DNA of 6,512 nucleotides from Anaerolineaceae bacterium. GTDB lineage: Bacteria > Chloroflexota > Anaerolineae > Anaerolineales > Anaerolineaceae. The notes under the pieces were generated by a model. It was not told the origin of the DNA. It made no database searches and was given only the letters and a program-made list of their open reading frames with translations. A program made the translations under genes and the position numbers. The stretch lies in NCBI GenBank assembly GCA_011620445.1, contig WOZB01000240.1:1-6512 (forward strand). The letters run 5' to 3'. Of this stretch, positions 1-6,481 are shown in pieces (position 1 is the first letter of the stretch; the number at the start of each line of letters is the position of its first letter).

Positions 1-1
1 G

Positions 2-2866
2 CTGACTAAAAAGCGGTCACATCAAATCATCTTTAAACCCGGCCTCAGAAATGCTAAAGTTGAGATGAGGAATGGAAACATCATCTTCTCAGGTAAGGGG
101 TTGGATGACTTTAGCACTAAACTCCTGCAAAACAGCTTACCCAATTACGTAACCAGGAACGCAGCCGGCGCTTCGTCATGCCATCAGACCTTGAGTGAAT
201 GGCTCGAACACCTGCGCGCTTCGCTTGCCATGCGAACCAGTGACGGCCAATTTGCCTATCTGAGGGCTTTCAAACCCCCGCTCACAGCCCATTATCAGTG
301 TCTTTTTAATCCCGAAGCCAAAACCTGGAATGATCAAAAGAAGCTTTGCGCACCAGCCAAACTCCAATCCTTTAAAGATGAAAGCCTGGTTTGGCAGAAA
401 CAGTTTGATTTACCCTGGGAGGTGGATTCACTCAGGTATTTGCTTGAGGAACACATCTACACCAATCTCAAACCTGGTGACCAGGTAAACCTGTTTGCCA
501 GCCTTTCAGAAGACCAGGCTGTTCGTGCCAAACTGGAAAAGGAAATTCACAGAAACTGCCGCAAAGCCGGCGCAGATGTCGAATTGACCTTAATTTCTGC
601 ATATAAGCAAGGATACAGTTGGTTTGATGAGTACATCATCCCAAAGATAGCCAGGCTTTCGAAGGCCTCAGAGGTGCAAATTGCGTTCGAACCTTTCCTG
701 AGGCCTGGCCAAACGGAGTGGATGGACGAAAATGGAGCCATCCCAACGATCACTTCTGATCGCAAGGACAACCCTGACCTCTGGTTTGACCTGCCGGTGC
801 GCTTTTTGCAGGAACTTTACCCCATCGATGACACGATCGCCCAAAAGACAAAACTCACGCGCGACCAGGTGAAATTTGTGACCTACAATGGGGATGAAGA
901 CCTCAGTTATGCGGTCAAGGTGCTGGATGCAAACGGGACCCTACTCTTACAGTCCAGTATGAAGGCTTACACCTCAGAGCGGCCTTATCTGGATGCCTAC
1001 CCGGAAATCGGCAAAGTGCATCCGGGCACTGGCCACATCCGTGCCGAAGTGAACGGCAAAAAAGTTCTGGATGAAGATATTCATACCGATCTTGAAGCAG
1101 TTTGGGATGCCTACCAGGCCGAAGTATTGCCGGCCACACATAAGTTCGTTATGGGTAAGACTGGCGGAAACCCAAAAAACAGCGACCAACCTCTCTTTTC
1201 AAGCCTGGTCTTTGATATCGACCTTTCTGAACCAGACTTTAATCTGGCCAGTCGCACTGATCGAATTTCCGCGCTTGATGCCCTGCATGAGGACCTGTAT
1301 TTTGTAACTCTGGACTACTTCAAGAGCCTGGGTCTGCGCCTGAACAAAGAGAAATTAGACAGTCCCGGCTTGATCTTGCCGCGCATCCGCAAGGCAAGAG
1401 GCAAACCGCACTTTTCTGCCTCTTTGTACGACCGCTTGGGGTCCGAACCCTGCATTCTTACTGCCCAGGGCAAAATTTCCTCCCTGGTTGCAGATACTGA
1501 GTTGCACCTGCAAGCCGTTGATTTAGAGGAAAAGAACGACGGCTTAACGCTGGTGCTTAATATAGAAGGCCCGCAGGCGCTGAAGCAAGTATTAAACTCC
1601 CTGGGATTTTTGCTCAGCAAAGATCTTTTGGAGAATAAACCTGATCCTGGCATCCGGCGCATTCAACCCTGGCTAAACGGAAAAAGACTCAAGGTCTGGA
1701 AGATGCCGCAATCTAAAAGTCCTAAAGAGGCAGCGCCAATACCGATCAACGCAATTGACCTCCTCGAAAAGCAGGTGATCGGTTATGAAGACTACTTGGG
1801 GATCATTGAGAAACTAAAATCAGTGCCCGGACTGCACATTTACCCAGTTGCCCGCAGTTACCAGGGTAGGCTTATCCACGCCATAGAATTACTGCCTCAA
1901 TGCCAGGGATGGCGCCCGCGCACAAAATGGATTACCGAACGACCAACGCTCTACATCAACAGCCGTCACCATGCCAACGAAGTCTCCAGCACCAACGCGA
2001 GCTTCAGAACCCTCCGTGAGCTCTTAATCAATCCCAAATACCGGGATCTCCCCGAGCAGCTCAACCTGGTGCTCGTACCCTACGAGAACGTTGATGGGGC
2101 GGCGATTCACTATGAGTTGCAGAAGGAGAACCCGGAGTGGAAGTTGCACGTGGCGCGCTACAATGCCCTGGGTATGGAGATGGCTTACGGCTATTTCGAT
2201 GACCAGACCATCCATACCGAATGCATGGCCTTCACTCGCACCTGGCGTAATTGGCTGCCAGACATCGTTGTAGATGATCACGGCGTGCCCAGCCACGAAT
2301 GGGACCAGCAGTTCTCGGGCTACACTTCCCCCTGGTTTAAGGGTTTTTGGATGCCCCGAGCCTTGCTGTATTCCTACTTCTACCATGTGCAGGATGAAAA
2401 CTATTTGGCTAACGTGGCAGTCAATAAAGCTATGGAAGCCGTTGTGGCCAAATCTCTGAGGCAAGACGCACAAATAATTGCCATGAACCATGACTGGCGC
2501 GAACGTTTCGAAAAGTACGCCCATGCCTGGATGCCGGCGCTCTTCCCTGCTGACTACTTTGAAGACATGATTTCGTACTGGATTCCTTCCCCTTACAACC
2601 CTGCCCATCGTTATGTGGCTGTGCGTTACCCCTGGATTACCGCGGTGAGTTTTGTCTCTGAAGTTTCGGATGAAACCGCGCAGGGTGACTATCTGGAGCT
2701 CTGCGCAAGGGCGCATATGACTCATGACCTGGCGATTATCGATTGGCTTTGTACCGCTGGAATGGCGTTTGAGAACTCACAAACCTGGCAAGGGGCTTCT
2801 GCCCACATCACTCGCCAGAGAAAACGCCCGATTTTCTTTAAAGAATCGGCCGAAAAAAAGGCATGA
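2..2866 (+). CDS. Large M14-type zinc peptidase, 5' end cut by window
   Basis: Predicted zinc metallopeptidase of the carboxypeptidase A (M14) family. The frame is open to the first base, and the first ATG (65) has no Shine-Dalgarno sequence, so the real start probably lies upstream and any signal peptide cannot be judged. Numbering from the ATG at 65 (933 residues): residues 1-545 match no family I recognise, but include a DALHEDLYF segment (405-413) in a compact alpha/beta-like region. A Lys/Pro-rich linker (about 548-560) leads to the M14 domain (about 565-930). That domain shows the typical early SYQGR segment (598-602), the zinc-binding HxxE as HHANE (H636, E639), a probable third zinc ligand H739 in DDHG, and a probable catalytic Glu at E866 in SFVSEVSD. 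The spacing of 100 residues between E639 and H739 suits the family. The usual Asn-Arg pair that holds the substrate carboxylate is not evident: the likely region reads ARYNALGMEM (697-706). Family is fairly sure; true carboxypeptidase activity is not. An 80-base gap separates it from the transporter genes. Confidence 0.75.
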   Translation: MTKKRSHQIIFKPGLRNAKVEMRNGNIIFSGKGLDDFSTKLLQNSLPNYVTRNAAGASSCHQTLSEWLEHLRASLAMRTSDGQFAYLRAFKPPLTAHYQCLFNPEAKTWNDQKKLCAPAKLQSFKDESLVWQKQFDLPWEVDSLRYLLEEHIYTNLKPGDQVNLFASLSEDQAVRAKLEKEIHRNCRKAGADVELTLISAYKQGYSWFDEYIIPKIARLSKASEVQIAFEPFLRPGQTEWMDENGAIPTITSDRKDNPDLWFDLPVRFLQELYPIDDTIAQKTKLTRDQVKFVTYNGDEDLSYAVKVLDANGTLLLQSSMKAYTSERPYLDAYPEIGKVHPGTGHIRAEVNGKKVLDEDIHTDLEAVWDAYQAEVLPATHKFVMGKTGGNPKNSDQPLFSSLVFDIDLSEPDFNLASRTDRISALDALHEDLYFVTLDYFKSLGLRLNKEKLDSPGLILPRIRKARGKPHFSASLYDRLGSEPCILTAQGKISSLVADTELHLQAVDLEEKNDGLTLVLNIEGPQALKQVLNSLGFLLSKDLLENKPDPGIRRIQPWLNGKRLKVWKMPQSKSPKEAAPIPINAIDLLEKQVIGYEDYLGIIEKLKSVPGLHIYPVARSYQGRLIHAIELLPQCQGWRPRTKWITERPTLYINSRHHANEVSSTNASFRTLRELLINPKYRDLPEQLNLVLVPYENVDGAAIHYELQKENPEWKLHVARYNALGMEMAYGYFDDQTIHTECMAFTRTWRNWLPDIVVDDHGVPSHEWDQQFSGYTSPWFKGFWMPRALLYSYFYHVQDENYLANVAVNKAMEAVVAKSLRQDAQIIAMNHDWRERFEKYAHAWMPALFPADYFEDMISYWIPSPYNPAHRYVAVRYPWITAVSFVSEVSDETAQGDYLELCARAHMTHDLAIIDWLCTAGMAFENSQTWQGASAHITRQRKRPIFFKESAEKKA

Positions 2867-2868
2867 AA

Positions 2869-2875
2869 AAGGAGG
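2869..2875 (+). promoter_or_regulatory. Orphan Shine-Dalgarno-like AAGGAGG
   Basis: AAGGAGG lies three bases after the M14 gene stop. No ATG, GTG or TTG follows at a usable distance. An ATG overlapping the M14 stop (2863, ATGA) opens only a nine-codon frame, and this motif lies inside that frame rather than before it. It may be a relic, a ribosome standby site or chance. Confidence 0.25.
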
Positions 2876-2897
2876 CTGAAAAAGGTAAATAGGATTT

Positions 2898-2907
2898 TCT
2901 TCGAAGA
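2898..2907. promoter_or_regulatory. 10-bp perfect palindrome upstream of transporter genes
   Basis: TCTTCGAAGA reads the same on both strands and sits 40 bases before the DUF969 start codon, in the only gap between the M14 gene and the transporter pair. It could be an operator half or a chance palindrome. No convincing -35/-10 pair was found beside it, so its role is unknown. Confidence 0.2.
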
Positions 2908-2936
2908 TGTTGTTTGTTAATTCAATTTATTCTTAT

Positions 2937-2941
2937 GGAGG
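2937..2941 (+). promoter_or_regulatory. Ribosome binding site fixing the GTG start at 2947
   Basis: GGAGG is followed by five bases and then GTG at 2947. This decides the start of the DUF969 gene: the frame is open back to a TTG at 2914, but that start has no such site and would add 11 residues before the first membrane segment. Confidence 0.8.
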
Positions 2942-2946
2942 TACAA

Positions 2947-3666
2947 GTGCTTATTAAACTATTAGGTGTCCTGATCGTAATCCTCGGCTTTGCTTTTAAG
3001 CTGGATTCGATCCTGATCATTGTCTTGGCAATGATCGTAACGGCGCTGACCGGAGGCTTGGGCGTGAATGGCTTGCTCGAGACCCTGGGGCAGAGCTTTG
3101 TGGCTAACCGTTCGATGGGTATTTTCATTGTTACCCTGCTCGTTGTGGGTACCCTTGAGCGCAACGGTTTGCGCGAATCAGCGGCACGATTGATCGCCAA
3201 GGTCAAATCCGCCACAGCCGGCAAGGTTATCTCTGCCTATGCCGTGATGCGCGTCATCTTTGCTGCCTTTAACGTCAGCTTTGGTGGTGTGGCTGGATTT
3301 GTTCGTCCAGTCATTATGCCAATGGCCCTTGGTGCAATCAAAGCTAAAGGCTTGGAGCCCGACCCCGACCATGCTGAAGCCATCAAGGGCTTTGCAGCTG
3401 GTTCAGAGAATGTGACCTGGTTCTTCGGTCAAGTTCTCTTTGTCGGCGGCAGCGGTGCCCTGCTCGTGCAATCGACCTTGAAAAACCTGGGCTATGAAAC
3501 GAACCTGGTAGATCTCGCCGCGGTAGAAATCCCGGTTGCCATCTTTGCGACGGTCGTCTATATCATCTACACTCTCATCAATGATCGTCAAATGATGAAG
3601 AAGTATTACGGCGGAGGCCAGGTTTCGGCAAGCGAAAAACCTGAGACTCCGAAAGTGGAGGCATAA
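2947..3666 (+). CDS. DUF969 family membrane protein, putative 5-oxoproline transporter subunit
   Basis: Integral membrane protein of 239 residues, the usual partner of DUF979 proteins; the pair is named in protein-family resources as a two-subunit 5-oxoproline (pyroglutamate) transporter. I recognise the family from overall sequence character and from the partner gene. Hydrophobic segments lie near residues 2-17, 21-38, 57-70, 94-112, 115-130, 158-174 and 193-211. Conserved-looking polar spots inside the membrane part are NVSFGGVAGFVRP (109-121) and AAGSENVTWFFGQ (150-162), likely lining the substrate path. The C-terminal tail (212-239) is charged and cytoplasmic-looking. The start is GTG at 2947, chosen for its GGAGG site and because the protein then begins directly with a membrane helix. 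The stop is followed after one base by the DUF979 ATG, so the two are co-translated. Substrate is inferred from the family and not shown by the window; no 5-oxoprolinase gene is adjacent. Confidence 0.85.
   Translation: MLIKLLGVLIVILGFAFKLDSILIIVLAMIVTALTGGLGVNGLLETLGQSFVANRSMGIFIVTLLVVGTLERNGLRESAARLIAKVKSATAGKVISAYAVMRVIFAAFNVSFGGVAGFVRPVIMPMALGAIKAKGLEPDPDHAEAIKGFAAGSENVTWFFGQVLFVGGSGALLVQSTLKNLGYETNLVDLAAVEIPVAIFATVVYIIYTLINDRQMMKKYYGGGQVSASEKPETPKVEA
3657..3661 (+). promoter_or_regulatory. Ribosome binding site for DUF979 gene inside the DUF969 gene
   Basis: GGAGG lies in the last codons of the upstream gene, six bases before the ATG at 3668. With a one-base gap between stop and start, this layout favours translational coupling and equal production of the two subunits. 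Confidence 0.75.
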
Positions 3667-3667
3667 G

Positions 3668-4618
3668 ATGATCAACTTCTTCTTCTCTGACCCCAAAATT
3701 ACGATTGCCGCGAAACTGCTGGAAGTTCTATTCTTCCTCATGGGTTTTGTTTGTTTCTTTACGGGTGTGAAAAACCTGACAGATAAAGGAAATAAGAGCA
3801 GCCTTGGCACCGGCGTCTTCTGGATTGCCTTAAGCATTGTGCTGGCCTTTGGGCGCTGGATTCCCAACCTGATCAATGGCATCCTTGTCCTGATCATGAC
3901 CCTGCCAGCGGTTCTGCGCCAGGTCAAGCCCGGCCAGTCCAAACCCGTCGATCCTGCTTACAGTGAAGCCTGGTCAAAAAAGCTAAATATGACCATCTTC
4001 ATCCCGGCACTTTCCATCGGAACCTTCGCCCTGATCTTCGCTCTTTTCACAAAGCTTGGCGCTCTCGTGGGTATCGGCTTTGGTGTCATCGTGGCCATTG
4101 TCACTCTGATGCTTATGAACCACGACAACAAGCTGCCTACCTTCTTTAATGATGCCCGGCGTATGCTTGATATTGTTGGGCCTCTCAGCATGCTCCCGAT
4201 GCTGCTGGCTTCCCTGGGTGCCATCTTCACCAAGGCCGGTGTAGGTGAAGTCATTGCCCATTATGTTGGTATGATCATTCCACAAGGCAACATTAATATT
4301 GGTATCGTTGTCTTTGCCATTGCCATGCCGCTCTTCACCATAGTCATGGGCAACGCCTTTGCCGCAATCACGGTCATCACGGTAGGCATTGGGGCTCCAT
4401 TTGTCCTCGCCCTGGGCGCCAACCCGACAATTATCGGCATGCTGGCTCTCACCTGCGGTTATTGTGGCACGCTTTGCACGCCAATGGCTGCCAACTTTAA
4501 TATTGTGCCTGTAGCACTTCTGGATATGAAGGATCGTTTTGGCGTTATCAAGCGCCAATGGATCCCGGCCTTATTTATCCTGGCCTTCCAGATTGGCTAC
4601 ATGCTGCTCTTCAAGTAA
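3668..4618 (+). CDS. DUF979 family membrane protein, putative 5-oxoproline transporter subunit
   Basis: Integral membrane protein of 316 residues, the larger half of the DUF969/DUF979 transporter pair. It would sit in the cytoplasmic membrane in complex with the preceding gene product and move 5-oxoproline or a similar small acid. Hydrophobic segments lie near residues 13-34, 48-65, 67-84, 103-122, 125-145, about 160-182, 190-205, 210-226, 228-252, 254-270 and 295-314. Features that look functional are GNAFAAITVITVGIG in a Gly-rich membrane segment and TCGYCGTLCTPMAANFN (262-278), a break in the helix pattern with polar residues and three cysteines (C263, C266, C270). The ATG at 3668 has a GGAGG site six bases upstream. 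A hydrophobic, ion-transporter-like layout with two Gly/Asn-rich re-entrant-looking stretches supports a secondary transporter, since no ATP-binding partner is present. The family call is firm; the substrate is inferred. Confidence 0.85.
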   Translation: MINFFFSDPKITIAAKLLEVLFFLMGFVCFFTGVKNLTDKGNKSSLGTGVFWIALSIVLAFGRWIPNLINGILVLIMTLPAVLRQVKPGQSKPVDPAYSEAWSKKLNMTIFIPALSIGTFALIFALFTKLGALVGIGFGVIVAIVTLMLMNHDNKLPTFFNDARRMLDIVGPLSMLPMLLASLGAIFTKAGVGEVIAHYVGMIIPQGNINIGIVVFAIAMPLFTIVMGNAFAAITVITVGIGAPFVLALGANPTIIGMLALTCGYCGTLCTPMAANFNIVPVALLDMKDRFGVIKRQWIPALFILAFQIGYMLLFK

Positions 4619-4631
4619 ATCATAATTATCT

Positions 4632-4660
4632 GCCTGGAGTCCTGTAGATGGACTCCAGGC
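4632..4660 (+). promoter_or_regulatory. Perfect 11-bp stem-loop between transporter and aminopeptidase genes
   Basis: Arms GCCTGGAGTCC (4632-4642) and GGACTCCAGGC (4650-4660) pair fully around a seven-base loop. The stem is GC-rich and starts 13 bases after the DUF979 stop. No T-run follows, so it is not a standard intrinsic terminator. It may protect or separate the upstream mRNA end, mark a processing site, or act in attenuation ahead of the aminopeptidase gene. Confidence 0.6.
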
Positions 4661-4682
4661 TGGTCCTCAATGGAAAGGACCA
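4661..4682 (+). promoter_or_regulatory. Second hairpin overlapping the aminopeptidase ribosome binding site
   Basis: TGGTCC (4661-4666) pairs with GGACCA (4677-4682) around a ten-base loop, directly abutting the 11-bp hairpin. The likely Shine-Dalgarno GGAAAGGA (4672-4679) runs from the loop into the 3' arm, six bases before the ATG at 4686. An alternative stem, AATGG (4669-4673) with CCATT (4680-4684), would instead put AAAGGA in a loop; the two stems exclude each other. Control of translation is possible but unproven. Confidence 0.35.
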
Positions 4683-4685
4683 TTC

Positions 4686-5684
4686 ATGCAAACTGAATTA
4701 ATTGATGGCGCCCGAATTATTATCGGGTCCTGGATAAAAGTACGTAAAAACGAAAAAATTCTGATCCTCATTGACGAAAAATACCACGCGGAAGGGGTTG
4801 CTTTATCTCAATGTACCCTTGAAGCGGGGGGTATTCCAACGCTGCAACCCTTGGAAGAAATTACCGCTGATCCGGCCAGGAAAGCAGCCTTCGGAGATTT
4901 ACTGAAGCAATATGATGCGGCGATCGGGGCCTCGGATTTTTCCCTGATCACCACCGCCCATGTGATCAACGCCTCCCGCTTCGGCACGCGCTTCCTTTCG
5001 CTGCCCCTGGTGACCCTTAACGGTAAATCCATGTTGACTTACGATTTCATACGCATGGATCCTAACGAAACCAGGGCGATGGCAGAATGCCTGATCCCGA
5101 TCTTCGAAGCCAACGACAGCATCCATGTAGTTTCTGAAGCAGGCACTGATATCTGGTTTCGTTATCAAAACCGGAAAACATCGGCGCTTTATGGCCTGGC
5201 TGACGTGCCGGGTAAGATCGCTTCAGCTAGTTTTGAGATCTATATTCCCATTGAGGAAGATCAAACTCACGGGCGCTTCATACTGGATGGTTCCATGGGC
5301 CAGATTGGCCTGGTGAATAGGCCGGTCACGATTGATTATCAGCACGGGCATATAACTGAAATTCAGGATAACGGCGAAGGCGAGCGATTGAGCACCTATA
5401 TTAATAAATTCAATGATAAACGCATGCGTGTCGCGGCTGAGTTTGGCATTGGGCTCAACAAGCTTTCTCGTTTGGTTGGCAACTGTTATATTGAAGATGA
5501 ATCTGCCTATGGCACGTTCCACATTGGCCATGGACGTAACCTTTCCTTGGGCGGTCAACAGGATGCCGCCGGCCATTTTGACCTGGTGATGCGCTCACCA
5601 ACAATTTTTGTGGGTGAAACTGAAATCATGCACGAAGGCGAGTTGTTGTTATGTCATCAAGGCCTGGTGAGCAATGTTGAGTAA
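4686..5684 (+). CDS. M29-like metallo-aminopeptidase (aminopeptidase T/AmpS-related)
   Basis: Predicted soluble, cytoplasmic metal-dependent aminopeptidase of 332 residues, removing N-terminal residues from peptides. Residues 1 to about 150 look like an alpha/beta nucleotide-fold-type domain with the strand EKILILID (24-31). The C-terminal part carries the metal-site pattern of the M29 family: probable ligands are E184 in FEIYIP, E252 in AEFGIG, H279 in GTFHIG, and H297 and D299 in GHFDLV. From memory of aminopeptidase T, spacing between the first three ligands is similar (about 66 and 29 residues there, 68 and 27 here), while the gap from H279 to H297 is shorter. IEDESAYGTFHIGHG (269-283) and FILDGSMG (198-205) are family-like. 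The protein is shorter than classical M29 enzymes (about 410 residues), matching the compact COG2309-like branch. Related folds include 2,5-dihydroxypyridine dioxygenase, so a non-peptidase role cannot be excluded. The ATG has a good ribosome site; the gene's last 11 bases overlap the next gene. Confidence 0.8.
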   Translation: MQTELIDGARIIIGSWIKVRKNEKILILIDEKYHAEGVALSQCTLEAGGIPTLQPLEEITADPARKAAFGDLLKQYDAAIGASDFSLITTAHVINASRFGTRFLSLPLVTLNGKSMLTYDFIRMDPNETRAMAECLIPIFEANDSIHVVSEAGTDIWFRYQNRKTSALYGLADVPGKIASASFEIYIPIEEDQTHGRFILDGSMGQIGLVNRPVTIDYQHGHITEIQDNGEGERLSTYINKFNDKRMRVAAEFGIGLNKLSRLVGNCYIEDESAYGTFHIGHGRNLSLGGQQDAAGHFDLVMRSPTIFVGETEIMHEGELLLCHQGLVSNVE

Positions 5685-6204
5685 TGGGCCGCAAGCCGCC
5701 CATAGGCTTGGTTTGGAGGTCATCGAGATTGCCACACTGGAGCTCTTTGCAGGTATTTCGCGAAAGGCGACCACGGAAAACCATTTCAAGGTCGCCCAGG
5801 AATTGGCGAGTGACTTTGTGAACGTACAGCCCCGATTACGCTATCGCAGCTCACCTCATGTAATGGTCACCATGACCAAGGCTAAAAATGCCGCGGGAGA
5901 ATTTGATTATTTTATCGGCGAAAAAGTGCAGCAAGCCGCCCAGGATAAAGGCGTTGAGGTAGTTTCGCTTGAACCTGGTCTGTATGCTCAATTGCGGGTA
6001 AAGAAGAATCCTTCCTTTTTGTTGGGTTGGCGCTTGGCGAGGGTACGCAAAATTTTCTATTCCAATTTTCTACCATCCTCCCCTTATGAAAAGTCAGAGA
6101 GATTTGATGAAATGGAATACTATGGTTATGAGAGCCAGCTGCACCCTAAGCGAGCTCAGAACATGACCCTCCTCATTCCTCTCAAGAAAAAGACTGAGAA
6201 TTAA
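5674..6204 (+). CDS. Stand-alone GyrI-like small-molecule-binding protein
   Basis: Cytoplasmic protein of 176 residues resembling the GyrI-like/AraC effector-binding (SHS2-type) fold, which binds small hydrophobic or aromatic ligands and in some members hydrolyses them. Matching features in order are LEVIEIATLELFAGISRKATTEN (14-36) as strand 1 and the Gly-Ile-Ser turn, FDYFIGEKV (77-85), GVEVVSLEPGLYAQLRV (93-109), and IFYSNFLPSSPYE (127-139) followed by an acidic stretch with E148 in MEYYGYE, the usual ligand-pocket Glu position, and a closing strand MTLLIPL (164-170). No helix-turn-helix is present, so it is not itself a DNA-binding regulator. The ATG at 5674 overlaps the aminopeptidase end, with a GGTGAG too close (two bases) to be an ideal ribosome site; coupling by re-initiation is likely. 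A TTG at 5713 would start exactly at the domain and is an alternative. The fold is inferred from pattern memory, not from an alignment. Confidence 0.65.
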   Translation: MLSNGPQAAHRLGLEVIEIATLELFAGISRKATTENHFKVAQELASDFVNVQPRLRYRSSPHVMVTMTKAKNAAGEFDYFIGEKVQQAAQDKGVEVVSLEPGLYAQLRVKKNPSFLLGWRLARVRKIFYSNFLPSSPYEKSERFDEMEYYGYESQLHPKRAQNMTLLIPLKKKTEN

Positions 6205-6382
6205 CCCAGTGCTTCTTTTTAGCGCCTCCTCTATCTAAAATTTTGACTCTATTGTGTATTTCTTATGCGCAGTTAAGGCAACCTGTCAATATTTGATTTT
6301 CAGAAAGACGCAGGCGAAAAATTGCAGTGGACCAGCCTGGTTATTCCTGTGAATTCCACAACCTCAGCATAAGAACCGGCAA

Positions 6383-6406
6383 GGCTCGGAGTAATTGAGG
6401 CGAGCC
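6383..6406. repeat. 6-bp inverted repeat in the 3' non-coding region
   Basis: GGCTCG and CGAGCC pair perfectly around a 12-base loop. Neither strand shows a T-run after the stem, so a terminator call is weak. It lies five bases beyond the minus-strand stop at 6411-6413 and could end a convergent transcript without a U tract. Confidence 0.3.
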
Positions 6407-6453
6407 AAAATCACGCTTCATTGTTGGAAATCTGAAAAAACGCTGCCCCTCTG

Positions 6454-6481
6454 CTCTTCAGAAACTGTCTCTTCAGAAACT
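6454..6481 (+). repeat. Tandem 13-bp direct repeat
   Basis: CTCTTCAGAAACT occurs perfectly at 6454-6466 and 6469-6481, with a 15-base period. The second copy contains the proposed -35 element TTCAGA. A two-site regulator binding array is possible, as is slippage duplication. At 15 bases the copies would not face the same side of the helix exactly. Confidence 0.6.

Noticed and set aside
2024..2725. Long minus-strand frame of 233 codons inside the M14 gene
   Set aside because: It lies wholly opposite the conserved catalytic domain, has no ribosome site and its translation is rich in His/Arg/Val without any family character; it is a shadow of the real gene.
2828..2849. Stem CCGATT/AATCGG near the M14 gene end as a terminator
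   Set aside because: It lies inside coding sequence, has a ten-base AT loop and is followed by an A-run rather than a T-run on the plus strand.
2863..2892. Nine-codon frame starting at an ATG that overlaps the M14 stop codon
   Set aside because: It has no upstream ribosome site, and the nearby AAGGAGG lies inside it. The lysine-rich nine-residue product has no recognisable leader features.
2914..2946. TTG start at 2914 for the DUF969 gene
   Set aside because: No ribosome site precedes it. The GTG at 2947 has GGAGG five bases upstream and gives the usual start directly at the first membrane helix.
3403..4558. Minus-strand frames opposite the DUF969 and DUF979 genes
   Set aside because: The plus-strand frames encode recognisable membrane families with good ribosome sites. 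The opposing translations are low in sense and typical of antisense shadows.
6187..6220. AAAAAGA/TCTTTTT pairing across the last stop codon as an intrinsic terminator
   Set aside because: The stem is almost all A-T, has a bulge, and uses up the T-run it would need for release. At best it is very weak.
6243..6271. TTGACT as a -35 element after the last gene
   Set aside because: No acceptable -10 hexamer lies 15-19 bases downstream.
6337..6414. 26-codon minus-strand ATG frame in the 3' non-coding region
   Set aside because: It has no ribosome site and its product is too short and featureless to support.
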